Shown here piece after piece: positions 43,230 through 52,095 of a stretch of 64,000 nt of DNA. Under the pieces are notes generated by a model. The model was not told where the DNA came from. It ran no database searches and saw only the letters and a program-made list of their open reading frames with translations. The stretch comes from Coriobacteriaceae bacterium (GTDB taxonomy: Bacteria > Actinomycetota > Coriobacteriia > Coriobacteriales > Coriobacteriaceae): assembly GCA_902835305.1 (NCBI GenBank), contig CADFMD010000004.1, positions 62,001 through 126,000 of the forward strand, read 5' to 3'. A program made the translations under genes and the position numbers. Each line of letters opens with the position of its first letter. Position 1 is the first letter of the stretch.

Positions 43230-44669
43230 CTAGTTCTCCTCGGCCTCGGCGGCCTCCTCAGCGAGACGCTGAGCTGCCAGCTCGGGAGTGAGGCCCTTGT
43301 ACTCGGTCTCGCGGCCCTTAGCGCTGACGACGCGGACAACCTCGCCGATGAGCAGAAGCACGATGAAGATAACGATCATCGGGAGCTTGTCGCCAATTTC
43401 AGCGGCAGAGAACGGCACCAGCGTTGCAACGATGGCCAGGATCAGCTCGATGCAAGGGATGGCCAGCATGACCTTCATCATGGCACCCTTAAACGGGAAC
43501 GTGAAGATGCGCTCGCGGTCGGGGTCGTTCTTGCGAAGGTTGAGGAACGCCGGGAACATCGGGATGTAGGTCAGCAGCAGGAAGACGACGGAGGTGCCGA
43601 AGAGCATCCAGAAGACGCCGTTGGAGATGGCATCGATGGGAACGAGCTGCAGGCACAGCACCAGGGAGGCAACGACGGCGTTGACCAGGTTGGCACCGTT
43701 GGGCATGTCGTCATCAGAGATCATCGAGGCGAAGACCTTGGGCATGTTGCCGTGCTCGGCAGCGTAGCGAGCAACGGAGTTAACGCCGAAGGACCAAGCA
43801 GCCATGTTGGCGAACAGGGTGATCAGGAAGGCAATGCAGATGACCTTAAAGATCATGGAGTCGCCCACCATGGTCTGGACTGCATAAATCATGCCGTAGT
43901 CGGGGTCGATGGAATCGGCCGGCACAGCAGCGCCGATGCCAAAGCCAGCGAACAGGTAGATCACGGCGATGGACAGGCCACCGACGATGATAGCCTTGGG
44001 AATATCGCGAGCGGGATCGGCCATGTCATCGGTCATGGTGCAGATGACCTCGAAGCCCATGAAGTTAAAGATGATGATCGACAGGTAACCGAGAGCGTTG
44101 GTGTTGGTGAGCTCGGGCAGGAAGGTGGCAGCGGACATGTCGTTCGCAAAACCGTTCTCCATGGCATACCAAATGCCCAAAGCGCCAACGATAACGGCGA
44201 CGGCGACCTTGATGATGGCGCCACCGTTAAGGACCCACTCGGAGTCGGCCGCCTTGGAGCGGCCCATGAGGTAGACGATCCACACAAAGGCAAGATCGAT
44301 ACCCATCTTGGCGATCAAGTTGAACTCAACGCCAAAGACCATGCCCAAAATGTCGGGGAACATGGTAGCCAGCGAGGCAATCCACAGCGGGTAGTTGACC
44401 CAGTAGTAATACGAGATGCGGGCGCCCCATTTGTCGCCCAGGCCATCGCGTACCCAGTCGTAAATGCCGCCCTCGCCGTCATAGGTGGTGCCGAGCTCGG
44501 CAACAACCATGCCATAAGGAAGCAGGAAGGTCAGGATCAGGAAGATCCACCAGAAGAACTGCTGGTTGCCAATGGCAGCAGCAGGAGCGGCGGCCTCGCA
44601 AACGAAGACGACGCAGATGATGGTCGAAATGACCGTCAAAAAGGAAAGCTTTTTCTTTCCGTCGCTCAT
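43230..44669 (-). CDS. APC family agmatine:putrescine antiporter candidate
   Basis: A 479-aa permease with about 12 helices; conserved stretches FFWWIFLILTFLLPYGMVVAELG, GLGDKWGARISYYYWVNYP and IIIFNFMGFEVICTMTDDM. The position between the genes for putrescine carbamoyltransferase and agmatine deiminase is that of aguD in Enterococcus, Streptococcus and Lactococcus, which exchanges external agmatine for internal putrescine. The C-terminal tail is acidic (LAEEAAEAEEN). ATG 44669 has a good site (AAGGAGCTC on the minus strand). A paralogue is at 39701. It could alternatively exchange other amines or amino acids. Confidence 0.9.
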   Translation of the reverse strand: MSDGKKKLSFLTVISTIICVVFVCEAAAPAAAIGNQQFFWWIFLILTFLLPYGMVVAELGTTYDGEGGIYDWVRDGLGDKWGARISYYYWVNYPLWIASLATMFPDILGMVFGVEFNLIAKMGIDLAFVWIVYLMGRSKAADSEWVLNGGAIIKVAVAVIVGALGIWYAMENGFANDMSAATFLPELTNTNALGYLSIIIFNFMGFEVICTMTDDMADPARDIPKAIIVGGLSIAVIYLFAGFGIGAAVPADSIDPDYGMIYAVQTMVGDSMIFKVICIAFLITLFANMAAWSFGVNSVARYAAEHGNMPKVFASMISDDDMPNGANLVNAVVASLVLCLQLVPIDAISNGVFWMLFGTSVVFLLLTYIPMFPAFLNLRKNDPDRERIFTFPFKGAMMKVMLAIPCIELILAIVATLVPFSAAEIGDKLPMIVIFIVLLLIGEVVRVVSAKGRETEYKGLTPELAAQRLAEEAAEAEEN

Positions 44670-44801
44670 GATGAGCTCCTTCGCTCAGTCTTGGACAGAT
44701 CCGAGGCCCAAGGTACTAAGGCAATTGCCTGAGCCTCGGTGAGCGGGCGACAGGAGACGAGCATCCGCCGCCCGCAAACGTGCGTTTAGCAGGCTTAAGG
44801 C

Positions 44802-45875
44802 TTAGAGCTGCTCGAGAGCCTCGAGAGCGGCGTGAAGCTCGGCCTTGGCGGAGTACTCGACACCCTCGTCGTTGAGCGGGGTGCGCTTGCCCAGGGCAGC
44901 GAGGAGAGCACGGATGGAGTGCTTGCGGTTCTCGGCCTCGACCCAGCACAGGGAGCGCTCGGGATCGTCCATAACCTCGTCGACGACTTCCTCGTTGCGA
45001 GTGGCCGGCAGGCAGTGCATGAACTTGGAGTTGGGGCCGGCGAAGTTCATCATGTCCATGGTGACCTGATACTTGGGGTAGAACACGTCCATGTAGTTCT
45101 CGCCCGAGACCTCCTCGTCGTACAGGCCATACCACACGTCGGTGTAGATGAAGTCGGCGCCCTTGATGCACTCGATGTCGTCGGAGATGACGACGGAGCC
45201 GCCGGAGACCTTGCAGTTCTCCTCGGCGATGGCCATCATCTGCTTGCCGAACTCGGCGCGCTCCTCAACGGTGCCAACGTGCAGGCCGCCGTCGGGGATC
45301 TGGTGGCCCTTGGGTCCAAACTGGACAAACTTCATGCCGACCTTGGAGGCGATGAACATGAGGGAGACGCAGACCTGGGTGGCGTCGCCGATGAAGGCCA
45401 GGGTGCAGTCCTCGATCTTCTTGCCCTCGGGGAGGTTCTCGAGCATGGTCATGAGGTCGCCCATCTCCTGCGTGGGATGGTTGAACTCGGACATGCCATT
45501 GATGACGGGCACAGCGGAGCCCTCGGCGAGGCCGACGACGTCCTTGTGACGGTCAACGCGAGCCATCATGATGTCGAGCAGCGAGCCCATAACGCGAGCG
45601 GTGTCGCCCAGGGACTCGTGACCGCCGAGCTGGATGGTGCCAGGGCCATAGAACTGAGCATGGCCGCCGAGGTCGGTCATAGCGGTCTCGAAGGAAAGAC
45701 GGGTGCGGGTGGAAACCTGCTGGAAGATCATGCCAAGGCTCTGGTTGCGGAGCAGGTGCGGATAATAACCGTCAACCTTGATGGCCTTCTTCATTGCCAG
45801 GCCAAGATCCTCGATAGCCAGGATCTGCTCTTTGGTGAAGTCGTTGGTGTCGATGAAATCCTTAGGCAGCGCCAT
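44802..45875 (-). CDS. ptcA: Putrescine carbamoyltransferase
   Basis: Phosphorolyses N-carbamoylputrescine to putrescine and carbamoyl phosphate. The 357-aa protein has the carbamoyl-phosphate motif STRTR (55-59), the second substrate region EFNHPTQEMGDLMTM and the MHCLPATRNEEV loop. It belongs to the transcarbamylase family near ornithine carbamoyltransferase; context with agmatine deiminase and antiporters points to putrescine as substrate, as does the extra C-terminal helix. ATG 45875 has GGAAAGGA upstream. It is the first gene of the cluster and is divergent from the AguR-like regulator. Catabolic ornithine carbamoyltransferase is the alternative. Confidence 0.9.
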   Translation of the reverse strand: MALPKDFIDTNDFTKEQILAIEDLGLAMKKAIKVDGYYPHLLRNQSLGMIFQQVSTRTRLSFETAMTDLGGHAQFYGPGTIQLGGHESLGDTARVMGSLLDIMMARVDRHKDVVGLAEGSAVPVINGMSEFNHPTQEMGDLMTMLENLPEGKKIEDCTLAFIGDATQVCVSLMFIASKVGMKFVQFGPKGHQIPDGGLHVGTVEERAEFGKQMMAIAEENCKVSGGSVVISDDIECIKGADFIYTDVWYGLYDEEVSGENYMDVFYPKYQVTMDMMNFAGPNSKFMHCLPATRNEEVVDEVMDDPERSLCWVEAENRKHSIRALLAALGKRTPLNDEGVEYSAKAELHAALEALEQL

Positions 45876-45996
45876 GTCGATTCCTTTCCGCCGGTCGTGC
45901 CGACTATTGCTATGAGGCGCTCGAACATCACGCCTCGTGTTGACAAGACCATCATTCACCCGTATGCAATTTTTACCTAGTTTATTCGGGATTAAA

Positions 45997-46088
45997 GACC
46001 GTTCACGGAGTTACACCCCCTCTAAACCAATATAAACCCGCAGGTAGCCAGCTTGCAGGGGGTTTACTATCTAGAACCGCGAACGGTA
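45997..46088. promoter_or_regulatory. Inverted repeats between ptcA and its divergent LuxR regulator
   Basis: GACCGTTC (45997-46004) and GAACGGTA (46081-46088) are widely spaced inverted copies. Inside, TAAACCC (46033-46039) and GGGTTTA (46059-46065) form a nearer pair. The position between ptcA and the AguR-like gene fits a control region for both. Binding is inferred. Confidence 0.45.
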
Positions 46089-46204
46089 TACGGCTATGCT
46101 GTATCTCGGCGCCTAATCCGCAATGGAACGAAGGGTTGAGACGTCTATATCCCACAAGGTATACAGGGCTCGGCCATAGATGAAATGAGATGGGACGGTG
46201 GCAG

Positions 46205-47170
46205 ATGAACACCCTGATGTTCTTCTATACCCTAGCGATACTCGTGATCTGTATTGTGACGGCAGTGCTTTCGCTTGCCGCCTATGCCTCGTCTCGTCGA
46301 CGCTTCTTTATCTATGGCAGCGGCGTTTTTATTTGCTATGCCATCGAGATGACCGAGATCTTCTTTTTTGAATACACGTTGCAAAACCAGAGTTTTCCAG
46401 CCAGCGACTATTACTCAATTACCATGCCTGTGTTGCGGACCCTTGTGGCGACCGCTTCACAAGCTTTTATCTGGCTCATTGCCATGGACTTGCTCGACAA
46501 ACATTCAAAAAAGCAGTTTGTTATTCCCGTCGCAACGTTCTTCCTGAGCGAGCTGCTGGTCATTGTCGCTGTCCCCTACGGCCCCATGCATCAATGGCTC
46601 TACTACACGATGCGTCAGGTATTCCTTGTATTTGTGGGACTGTATATCTTTTGGACGGCGCATAAAAGCACGCAGGTCGAGCTTAAGGCGCGCGTCAACA
46701 ATCAACGAAAGCACCTCATTATCGGCGCCATTCTGGTCGGGTGCATCGTTGCCGAGGATTTCTACAACATCCTTGTTGTTCCCATGAGCCTGGCACCCTC
46801 TTGGCTGCAGCTGTACCTGTCCGAGCGCAACTTTAGCGAGAACATCTTTGCGTGCTACTTTGCGATTCTGCTGATCATCTATGCCTATCACGTGCTTTCG
46901 ATTCGCATGCAGGAGGCGCCCGAGGAAAAGAACGTCAGCGATCTTGATCGACACATCGAAGAGCAGATGCCCTTCTATCGCAACGCCTACAAGCTCTCCA
47001 ACCGCGAAACCGAAGTCATGCGTCTGGTTGTGTTGGGCAAATCGAACCAAGAGATCGCTGACGAGCTCTTCCTTGCCGTGGGCACCGTCAAGACCCATAT
47101 CCACAACATCCTGGTCAAAACTGAGCAGCAAAACCGCACGACGCTCATCCTCCACTTTTGGAAACGATAA
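46205..47170 (+). CDS. Membrane-bound LuxR regulator, AguR-like
   Basis: A 321-aa protein: about seven transmembrane helices (1-235) and a C-terminal LuxR helix-turn-helix (LSNRETEVMRLVVLGKSNQEIADELFLAVGTVKTHIHNIL). In Lactococcus, Enterococcus and Streptococcus, AguR is exactly this type of membrane LuxR protein and activates the agmatine genes in response to agmatine. The divergent position beside ptcA supports the same role here, but Coriobacteriia carry many related regulators, so the ligand is inferred. ATG 46205 was chosen because its N-terminus aligns with that of the paralogue at 38353; an ATG at 46190 is also possible. The stop codon overlaps a family C hairpin. Confidence 0.87.
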   Translation: MNTLMFFYTLAILVICIVTAVLSLAAYASSRRRFFIYGSGVFICYAIEMTEIFFFEYTLQNQSFPASDYYSITMPVLRTLVATASQAFIWLIAMDLLDKHSKKQFVIPVATFFLSELLVIVAVPYGPMHQWLYYTMRQVFLVFVGLYIFWTAHKSTQVELKARVNNQRKHLIIGAILVGCIVAEDFYNILVVPMSLAPSWLQLYLSERNFSENIFACYFAILLIIYAYHVLSIRMQEAPEEKNVSDLDRHIEEQMPFYRNAYKLSNRETEVMRLVVLGKSNQEIADELFLAVGTVKTHIHNILVKTEQQNRTTLILHFWKR

Positions 47171-47222
47171 CCTACCAAAAAGGGACAGGTTTATTTTGGC
47201 AGGTTTTATCTGGGCAAATGCC

Positions 47223-47263
47223 AAAACCGCCGCGAGGGAGCTACTTTCCCTCGCGGCGGTTTT
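47223..47263 (+). terminator. Terminator of the AguR-like gene (inside the composite module)
   Basis: AAAACCGCCGCGAGGG (47223-47238) pairs with CCCTCGCGGCGGTTTT (47248-47263), a 16-bp stem ending in T4. Confidence 0.87.
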
Positions 47264-47424
47264 CTAGCAGTAAAACCAAGTGAGTAGGCTTTTGGCGGGA
47301 TGCCGAGCACGCCCCAAAACACCACCGCCCTGACCTGCGGTTTTATTGAGCGTTTGGCGCGGTGTGCTCGACAAGTCCAAAAAAGTCTACTCACTTGCAT
47401 CTGAGAGGCATCCGATAGACAAAA

Positions 47425-47463
47425 AACCGCCGCGAAAAGGGTCCGGACCCCGTTCGCGGCGGC
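47425..47463 (-). terminator. Terminator of the Bce-type permease gene
   Basis: ACCGCCGCGAA pairs with TTCGCGGCGG across a GGGTCCGGACCCC centre. On the minus strand a T run follows (complement of AAAAAA near 47422). Confidence 0.8.
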
Positions 47464-47499
47464 TGTTCGCGTTGGTTTTGCGACGGTTTTGCCCGCTTG

Positions 47500-49701
47500 T
47501 TACTCGCTGTAGCGGGTGGCGATGGCAGCTTGTACCATGCCGGCGCTCATGAGGTACGTTACCAGGAAGTAGCCACCATAGGCCGCCAGGAAAATCGCGC
47601 AGGTGAGGCCCACGGTGCCGGCGATGCTCATATCTCCGAATATGCTCACCAGCTCGATGATCACCTTGAGCGCCACAAAGGAGTGCGCCAGGCCCACTGC
47701 CAGCGGGAACAGGAAGAATACCGCTTGCTGCGCCATCACCGAATGACGAATCTGGCGGTCGTCACAGCCAATCTGTGCCAGCACACGATAGCTGCGGCTG
47801 CCGTCGGCCACATTGGAGAGCTGCTGGATCGACAGTATCGCCGCGCACGCAACGACCAGTACAAAGCCAATGTAGATGGCCAGATAGCTAATCATGCCGT
47901 TCATCTGCGCTGCTTGCGTGTACATCTCGGAACGCGTGATGAAGACTCCCCACGACCCCGGCTCCTTGCCGTCAACGAGCAGATTATCGAGCAAGGTGTA
48001 TTTAATGCTCTCGTCTGCCTCGGTCGTATCCATACCCTGTTTGTAATTAACGAGCAGATTACTGGAATACGGCTGCAGATTAAGCTGGGACAGCAGCTCA
48101 TCGGCTACGACCACGGTACCGGGATTGCTGCCCATCGCCGAGTTGGCGATGGCCGCCGTGTCCTCGTCCGACTTATCGGTTGCGGGCTTGAGCTCATGCC
48201 CGTCCAAGGTGAGGGTATGGCCGCCAGCCATATACTTGGTGTACAGGTCGCCCAGCTCACCGCCCATATCACACGTGAGCAGATACTGGTCGCGGCCAAT
48301 GCTCACCGGCTCCTCGCCCATCATCTGGCGCAGTTTGTTGTACTGGCTCGCCGGCGTCACATACAGACCCATCGCATCGGCGTTGCTTCCCTCGAGCGCC
48401 TTGGGAAGCTTTTCTCCCATGGCCTTGCACATCTCACCCGCCACCACCGAGGGGCCCGAGCCGCCAAGCGGGTAACTCAGATACGAATCGATCTGCACAT
48501 GCTCACCGGCAACATCGGCGATATTGACCTTCTTGCCTGTCTCATCGTTGTTGTCCGCCGACTTGCGCTCGCCATGCCATGCAGCGTACAAATCGACCGT
48601 TGCATCGGCCAGCACCATGCGATCGGCCTCAGACGGATTGACATACTCCTTGTAGTAGTCGAGCGTTTCGGGCGTGTAATAGACATACGTCTGAGACACG
48701 TCAACAGGGTTATAGCGCTCCAGATTCTCGTTCATCACGTTGGCGATCGACATACCGCAGGTCACCGAGGTAATGGCCAAAAACAGAATCATCGCGATGA
48801 CGCCCATCGAAAAGCACACCGTGTTGACCTTGGCCGCAAGCTGGCGCACGGTAAACATATTGAGACCGCGCCAGTACACGCCGCGCAGGCTCTGCAGCAG
48901 CTTGATAAGCATGCCCGAAAGCCCCCAGAACAGGGCAAAGGTGCCCACCGTGACCATAGCGGTAGTGATGCCGAACTGATTCATGGCCCCCTGCAGCTTA
49001 TCGCCCGACGCGGTGAGCGGGAACCCGTCGCGCAGCAGACGGTAATAGGCCACGCCCACAAGTAGCACGCCCGCGGTAAAGATGGCAATCGCAATCCAGG
49101 GATTACGTGTCTTGATGCTCTCGTTGCGGCGCTCGGCACCCATAAGCTCGATGAGTTTGGTACGACGCACGGCGCGCAGGTTCAGCAGTAACGTGAGTAC
49201 GAACATCACGAGCATGCAGGCAAGGGTCAGGTTGAACGCATGCACCGAGAAGAAGAAATGAAAATTGGCGATCTGTGTCTTAAAGAGCGAGGCCGTAAAG
49301 AATGTCATGAGCTGGGAGAGTCCCACACCCAGCACAATGCCGGCGACAAAAGCGCCGACCGAGACGATCACCGTCTCGAGCGCCATGATCGTGGCGACGC
49401 GCCCGCGCCCCATGCCGAGCACCTGGTACAGGCCAAACTCCTTTTTGCGGCGTTTCATGATGAAGTTATTGGCATACACCATCAAAAAGGCCATGACACC
49501 GGCCAAAAAGTACGTCAGGTAGCCGAGCATGCTGCCCATTACCTGCGCCAAGCCCTCTTCATCGATTCCGGCGATGTCGACCTGCATCGAGATGGTGTTA
49601 AAAGCATAGAAGACCGTGACGCCCAGGGTGAGCGTCAAAAGGTAGACGAGGTAATCGCGGCCGGCGCGGCGGACGTTGCCCCAAGCGAGTTTACAGAGCA
49701 T
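47500..49701 (-). CDS. ABC transporter permease, BceB/FtsX type
   Basis: A 733-aa permease with about ten helices: an N-terminal helix and FtsX domain (FNTISMQVDIAG, then FIMKRRKKEFGLYQVLGMGRGRVATIM), more helices, a large extracellular domain of about 240 residues (340-590) and a C-terminal FtsX-like set of three helices. This layout is that of BceB/VraG-like permeases, which sense or detoxify peptide antibiotics and normally work with a BceRS two-component system. None is adjacent. ATG 49701 overlaps the ATPase stop by 11 bases, indicating translational coupling. A GTG four codons upstream is less likely. Confidence 0.9.
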   Translation of the reverse strand: MLCKLAWGNVRRAGRDYLVYLLTLTLGVTVFYAFNTISMQVDIAGIDEEGLAQVMGSMLGYLTYFLAGVMAFLMVYANNFIMKRRKKEFGLYQVLGMGRGRVATIMALETVIVSVGAFVAGIVLGVGLSQLMTFFTASLFKTQIANFHFFFSVHAFNLTLACMLVMFVLTLLLNLRAVRRTKLIELMGAERRNESIKTRNPWIAIAIFTAGVLLVGVAYYRLLRDGFPLTASGDKLQGAMNQFGITTAMVTVGTFALFWGLSGMLIKLLQSLRGVYWRGLNMFTVRQLAAKVNTVCFSMGVIAMILFLAITSVTCGMSIANVMNENLERYNPVDVSQTYVYYTPETLDYYKEYVNPSEADRMVLADATVDLYAAWHGERKSADNNDETGKKVNIADVAGEHVQIDSYLSYPLGGSGPSVVAGEMCKAMGEKLPKALEGSNADAMGLYVTPASQYNKLRQMMGEEPVSIGRDQYLLTCDMGGELGDLYTKYMAGGHTLTLDGHELKPATDKSDEDTAAIANSAMGSNPGTVVVADELLSQLNLQPYSSNLLVNYKQGMDTTEADESIKYTLLDNLLVDGKEPGSWGVFITRSEMYTQAAQMNGMISYLAIYIGFVLVVACAAILSIQQLSNVADGSRSYRVLAQIGCDDRQIRHSVMAQQAVFFLFPLAVGLAHSFVALKVIIELVSIFGDMSIAGTVGLTCAIFLAAYGGYFLVTYLMSAGMVQAAIATRYSE

Positions 49702-50476
49702 CGGAGCCCTCACCGCCCATCATGGCAACGACCTCCATAATGCGGTCGAAGAACTCTCGGCGGTCGGTGTCGCCGCGGCGCAGCTCGGTGAAGATCTTGC
49801 CGTCGCGAATGAACAGCACGCGGCTCGTGTAGCTGGCGGCAAAGCTGTCGTGCGTGACCATGAGCACGGTGGCGCGTAGGCGGCGGTTAAGGGCCTCCAG
49901 GCTCTCGAGCAGCAGGCGAGCGCTCTTGGAATCGAGGGCGCCGGTGGGCTCGTCGGCCATGATCATGGTGGGGTCGGTGACGAGCGCGCGAGCCGCGGCA
50001 ACGCGCTGCTGCTGACCGCCGGACATCTGGTAGGGATACTTGTCGAGCACCTGACTGATAGACAGGCGCGCTGCCACATCCTGCACACGGGTCGAGATCT
50101 CTGCCGAGTTTGTGCGGGCAATGGTGAGCGGCAGGGCGATATTCTCGCGTGCCGTGAGCGTATCGAGCAGGTTGGAGTCCTGGAAGATAAAGCCGAGCTC
50201 CTCGCGGCGGAACTGCGAAAGCTTAGCCTGCTTCATGCGTGTTACGTCCTGCCCGTTGATGCGGATCGTGCCGCTCGTGGCGCTATCGATGGTCGACACG
50301 CAGTTGAGCAACGTCGACTTGCCCGAGCCCGAAGCGCCCATGATGCCAACGAATTCGCCGCGGTTGACGGTAAAGCTGACGTCGTTGAGCGCGCGGGTCA
50401 CGTTGCCCAGCGCTCCATATACCTTTTCGAGATGCGCGACCTCCAGTACCGGGGTCGCCATGTGCGTGGTTTGCAT
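49691..50476 (-). CDS. ABC transporter ATP-binding protein, BceA type
   Basis: A 261-aa ATPase for the adjacent FtsX-type permease. Walker A GASGSGKST, Q-loop FQDSNLLDTLTARENIALP, signature MSGGQQQR, Walker B MIMADEPTGALD and switch His in LMVTHDSFAASYTSRVLFI are all intact; FIRDGKIFTEL and the C-terminal RREFFDRIMEV are typical of BceA. ATG 50476 has AAAGGA upstream. Together they may confer resistance to, or sensing of, cell-wall-active peptides; this is inferred from the family. Confidence 0.93.
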   Translation of the reverse strand: MQTTHMATPVLEVAHLEKVYGALGNVTRALNDVSFTVNRGEFVGIMGASGSGKSTLLNCVSTIDSATSGTIRINGQDVTRMKQAKLSQFRREELGFIFQDSNLLDTLTARENIALPLTIARTNSAEISTRVQDVAARLSISQVLDKYPYQMSGGQQQRVAAARALVTDPTMIMADEPTGALDSKSARLLLESLEALNRRLRATVLMVTHDSFAASYTSRVLFIRDGKIFTELRRGDTDRREFFDRIMEVVAMMGGEGSDAL

Positions 50477-50620
50477 ACCGAGTCCTTTCTTGCGATTAGT
50501 CTACGGCATCTATAGTCGCAAGAAGACGAGTCGGCTACCATCGATATGGCTTACGCTTGCCTTACCGTTGCGTAAGGTAAGCGTAGTCTGCCATGTGTTG
50601 ATGTTGAGAGAGGGCTCCTG

Positions 50621-51607
50621 TTGAAGACTGTTCATGTTGCCGCTGGGATCATTCGCAAGGAAGGATCTGACGAGCTGCTTGCCGTGCAGCGCGGCTACGG
50701 CAACATGCAGGGACTATGGGAGTTCCCGGGCGGCAAACTTCTGCGCGGCGAGACACCCGAAGACGCCGTGCGCCGCGAGCTTATGGAAGAGCTACAGGTA
50801 AAAGTCACCAACCTGCGTGATTTCTACACCGTTGAGTATGACTACCCCGATTTTCATCTCTCAATGGAGTGTTACTACTGCTCGCTCGCCGATGAATCCG
50901 ATGAGCCCCAGAAGCACGACCGCCAGCTCGATATCCGCTGGATTCCGCGCACCTCGCTTGCCACGGTGGAGTGGATGCCCGCCGACAAGGGGCTCATCGA
51001 TGCTCTGATTGAGTTAAAGGAAGATCGGCTTGAGGCAAGCTCCGCCGATGACGCCGCACCCACCACGACCGACGAGCCCGCTTCCAAGCCCAAGCGCGCA
51101 CCCAAGCGCCGCAGCAAAAAGCGTCCCAAGCCCGGTCTGCTCGACGGCATCGATACCTCGGACCTTTCCGCCGACGAGCGCGAACTGGTGCGCCGTCGCG
51201 CCGCCATCAAAAAGTCCATGAAGGGCAACAAGCGCGCCAACACCAAGCCCGAGCTGCTCGTACGACAGCGCCTGCGCGCAGCGGGCCTTACGGGCTATCG
51301 TTTGGAATGGAAGGTACCCGGCAAGCCCGACATCGCCTTTCCCGGGCGGAAGATCGCCATCTTCGTCAACGGCTGCTTTTGGCACCGCTGCCCCAAGTGC
51401 AACCCCAGCCAGCCCAAGCGCAACGTTGAGTTTTGGGAGGCAAAGTTCCGTCGCAACGTCGAGCGCGACCGTGCTGCTGTGGCAGCGCTCACTCAAATGG
51501 GCTGGACGCCCATCACCGTCTGGGAATGTGAGCTCAAGAAAGACCGCATCGATGCCACCATGGAAAAGGTCATCGAGCGGGTGCGCGCCGCAGAGCCGCA
51601 GCGCTAG
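50621..51607 (+). CDS. MutT-like Nudix hydrolase fused to Vsr mismatch endonuclease
   Basis: A 328-aa fusion. Residues 1-135 are a Nudix domain with the box GX5EX7REUXEE intact (Gly38, Glu44, Arg52, Glu53, Glu56, Glu57) and AAGIIRKEG / WEFPGGKLLRG typical of MutT, which removes 8-oxo-dGTP. A basic, Pro/Lys-rich linker (about 136-200) leads to a very-short-patch repair endonuclease domain (202-320): NTKPELLVRQRL, GKPDIAF with the catalytic Asp237, FVNGCFWHRCPKC with the zinc ligands, RNVERDRAAV and ITVWECEL. Vsr nicks at T:G mismatches formed by deamination of 5-methylcytosine. No Dcm-type methyltransferase is nearby. The start is TTG 50621 (AGAGGG upstream); no frameshift or stop divides the halves. 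Confidence 0.93.
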   Translation: MKTVHVAAGIIRKEGSDELLAVQRGYGNMQGLWEFPGGKLLRGETPEDAVRRELMEELQVKVTNLRDFYTVEYDYPDFHLSMECYYCSLADESDEPQKHDRQLDIRWIPRTSLATVEWMPADKGLIDALIELKEDRLEASSADDAAPTTTDEPASKPKRAPKRRSKKRPKPGLLDGIDTSDLSADERELVRRRAAIKKSMKGNKRANTKPELLVRQRLRAAGLTGYRLEWKVPGKPDIAFPGRKIAIFVNGCFWHRCPKCNPSQPKRNVEFWEAKFRRNVERDRAAVAALTQMGWTPITVWECELKKDRIDATMEKVIERVRAAEPQR

Positions 51608-51860
51608 GAACGAGCCGTCCACACGCCCCACACAGGCGAGCCACATCCGCGCCACAAACCTTAGAAAGCCCTTAAGCTCAAACCTTTCAAGAGTGTTACT
51701 CGATAGCTTTGACCTGCGATTTCATCGCAACGTCAAACCTCATTAAGCTTTTCTTTAGCGCTTCTTTGCAGCAGCCGCGGCATAATACTGCCAACGCACG
51801 GGACCTAGCAGCAGACCCCGTGCGCAACCTTTTGGTGGACATCGAGGAGGCCGCATAAGC

Positions 51861-52070
51861 ATGCATTCTTCCAATGACGCAGCACAGCAGCCATCCCTAA
51901 AACATGCAGACCTTTTCTCCTTCCCCCCGACACAGAGAAACGGCCTCCTCGACTCCCCCACCACAAAAACCAAGCGCTCAGCCGATCAGAGCCTCAACTT
52001 ACGAGCATCCTTCGAAAAGCTCCAAGCATCCCTAGACAAGGCGTTCCCCGAACAGGCAAGAGCAATCTAA
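51861..52070 (+). CDS. Small hypothetical protein (69 aa)
   Basis: Not recognised. GAGGAGG lies 11 bases before ATG 51861, a slightly long but workable spacing. The N-terminal half is polar; the C-terminal part (LRASFEKLQASLDKAFPEQARAI) could form an amphipathic helix. It precedes an AraC regulator gene in the same direction. There is no membrane segment. It may not be real. Confidence 0.4.
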   Translation: MHSSNDAAQQPSLKHADLFSFPPTQRNGLLDSPTTKTKRSADQSLNLRASFEKLQASLDKAFPEQARAI

Positions 52071-52095
52071 GCCCATCGCGCTTTATACTGATGCC

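Larger units (their letters stand above)
47169..47463. repeat. Composite intergenic module, copy 2
   Basis: The same series as at 33203-33492: a family C hairpin (47169-47180 with 47194-47205), a terminator, a palindrome with AAGTGAGTAG ends (47278-47396) and an opposing terminator. Most of the roughly 290 bases can be aligned to the other copy; palindrome interiors differ, but several changes keep base pairing. Confidence 0.8.

Noticed and set aside
44832..45980. 382-codon open frame antisense to ptcA
   Set aside because: It is an antisense artefact of biased codon use; the real gene has a ribosome-binding site and the transcarbamylase motifs.
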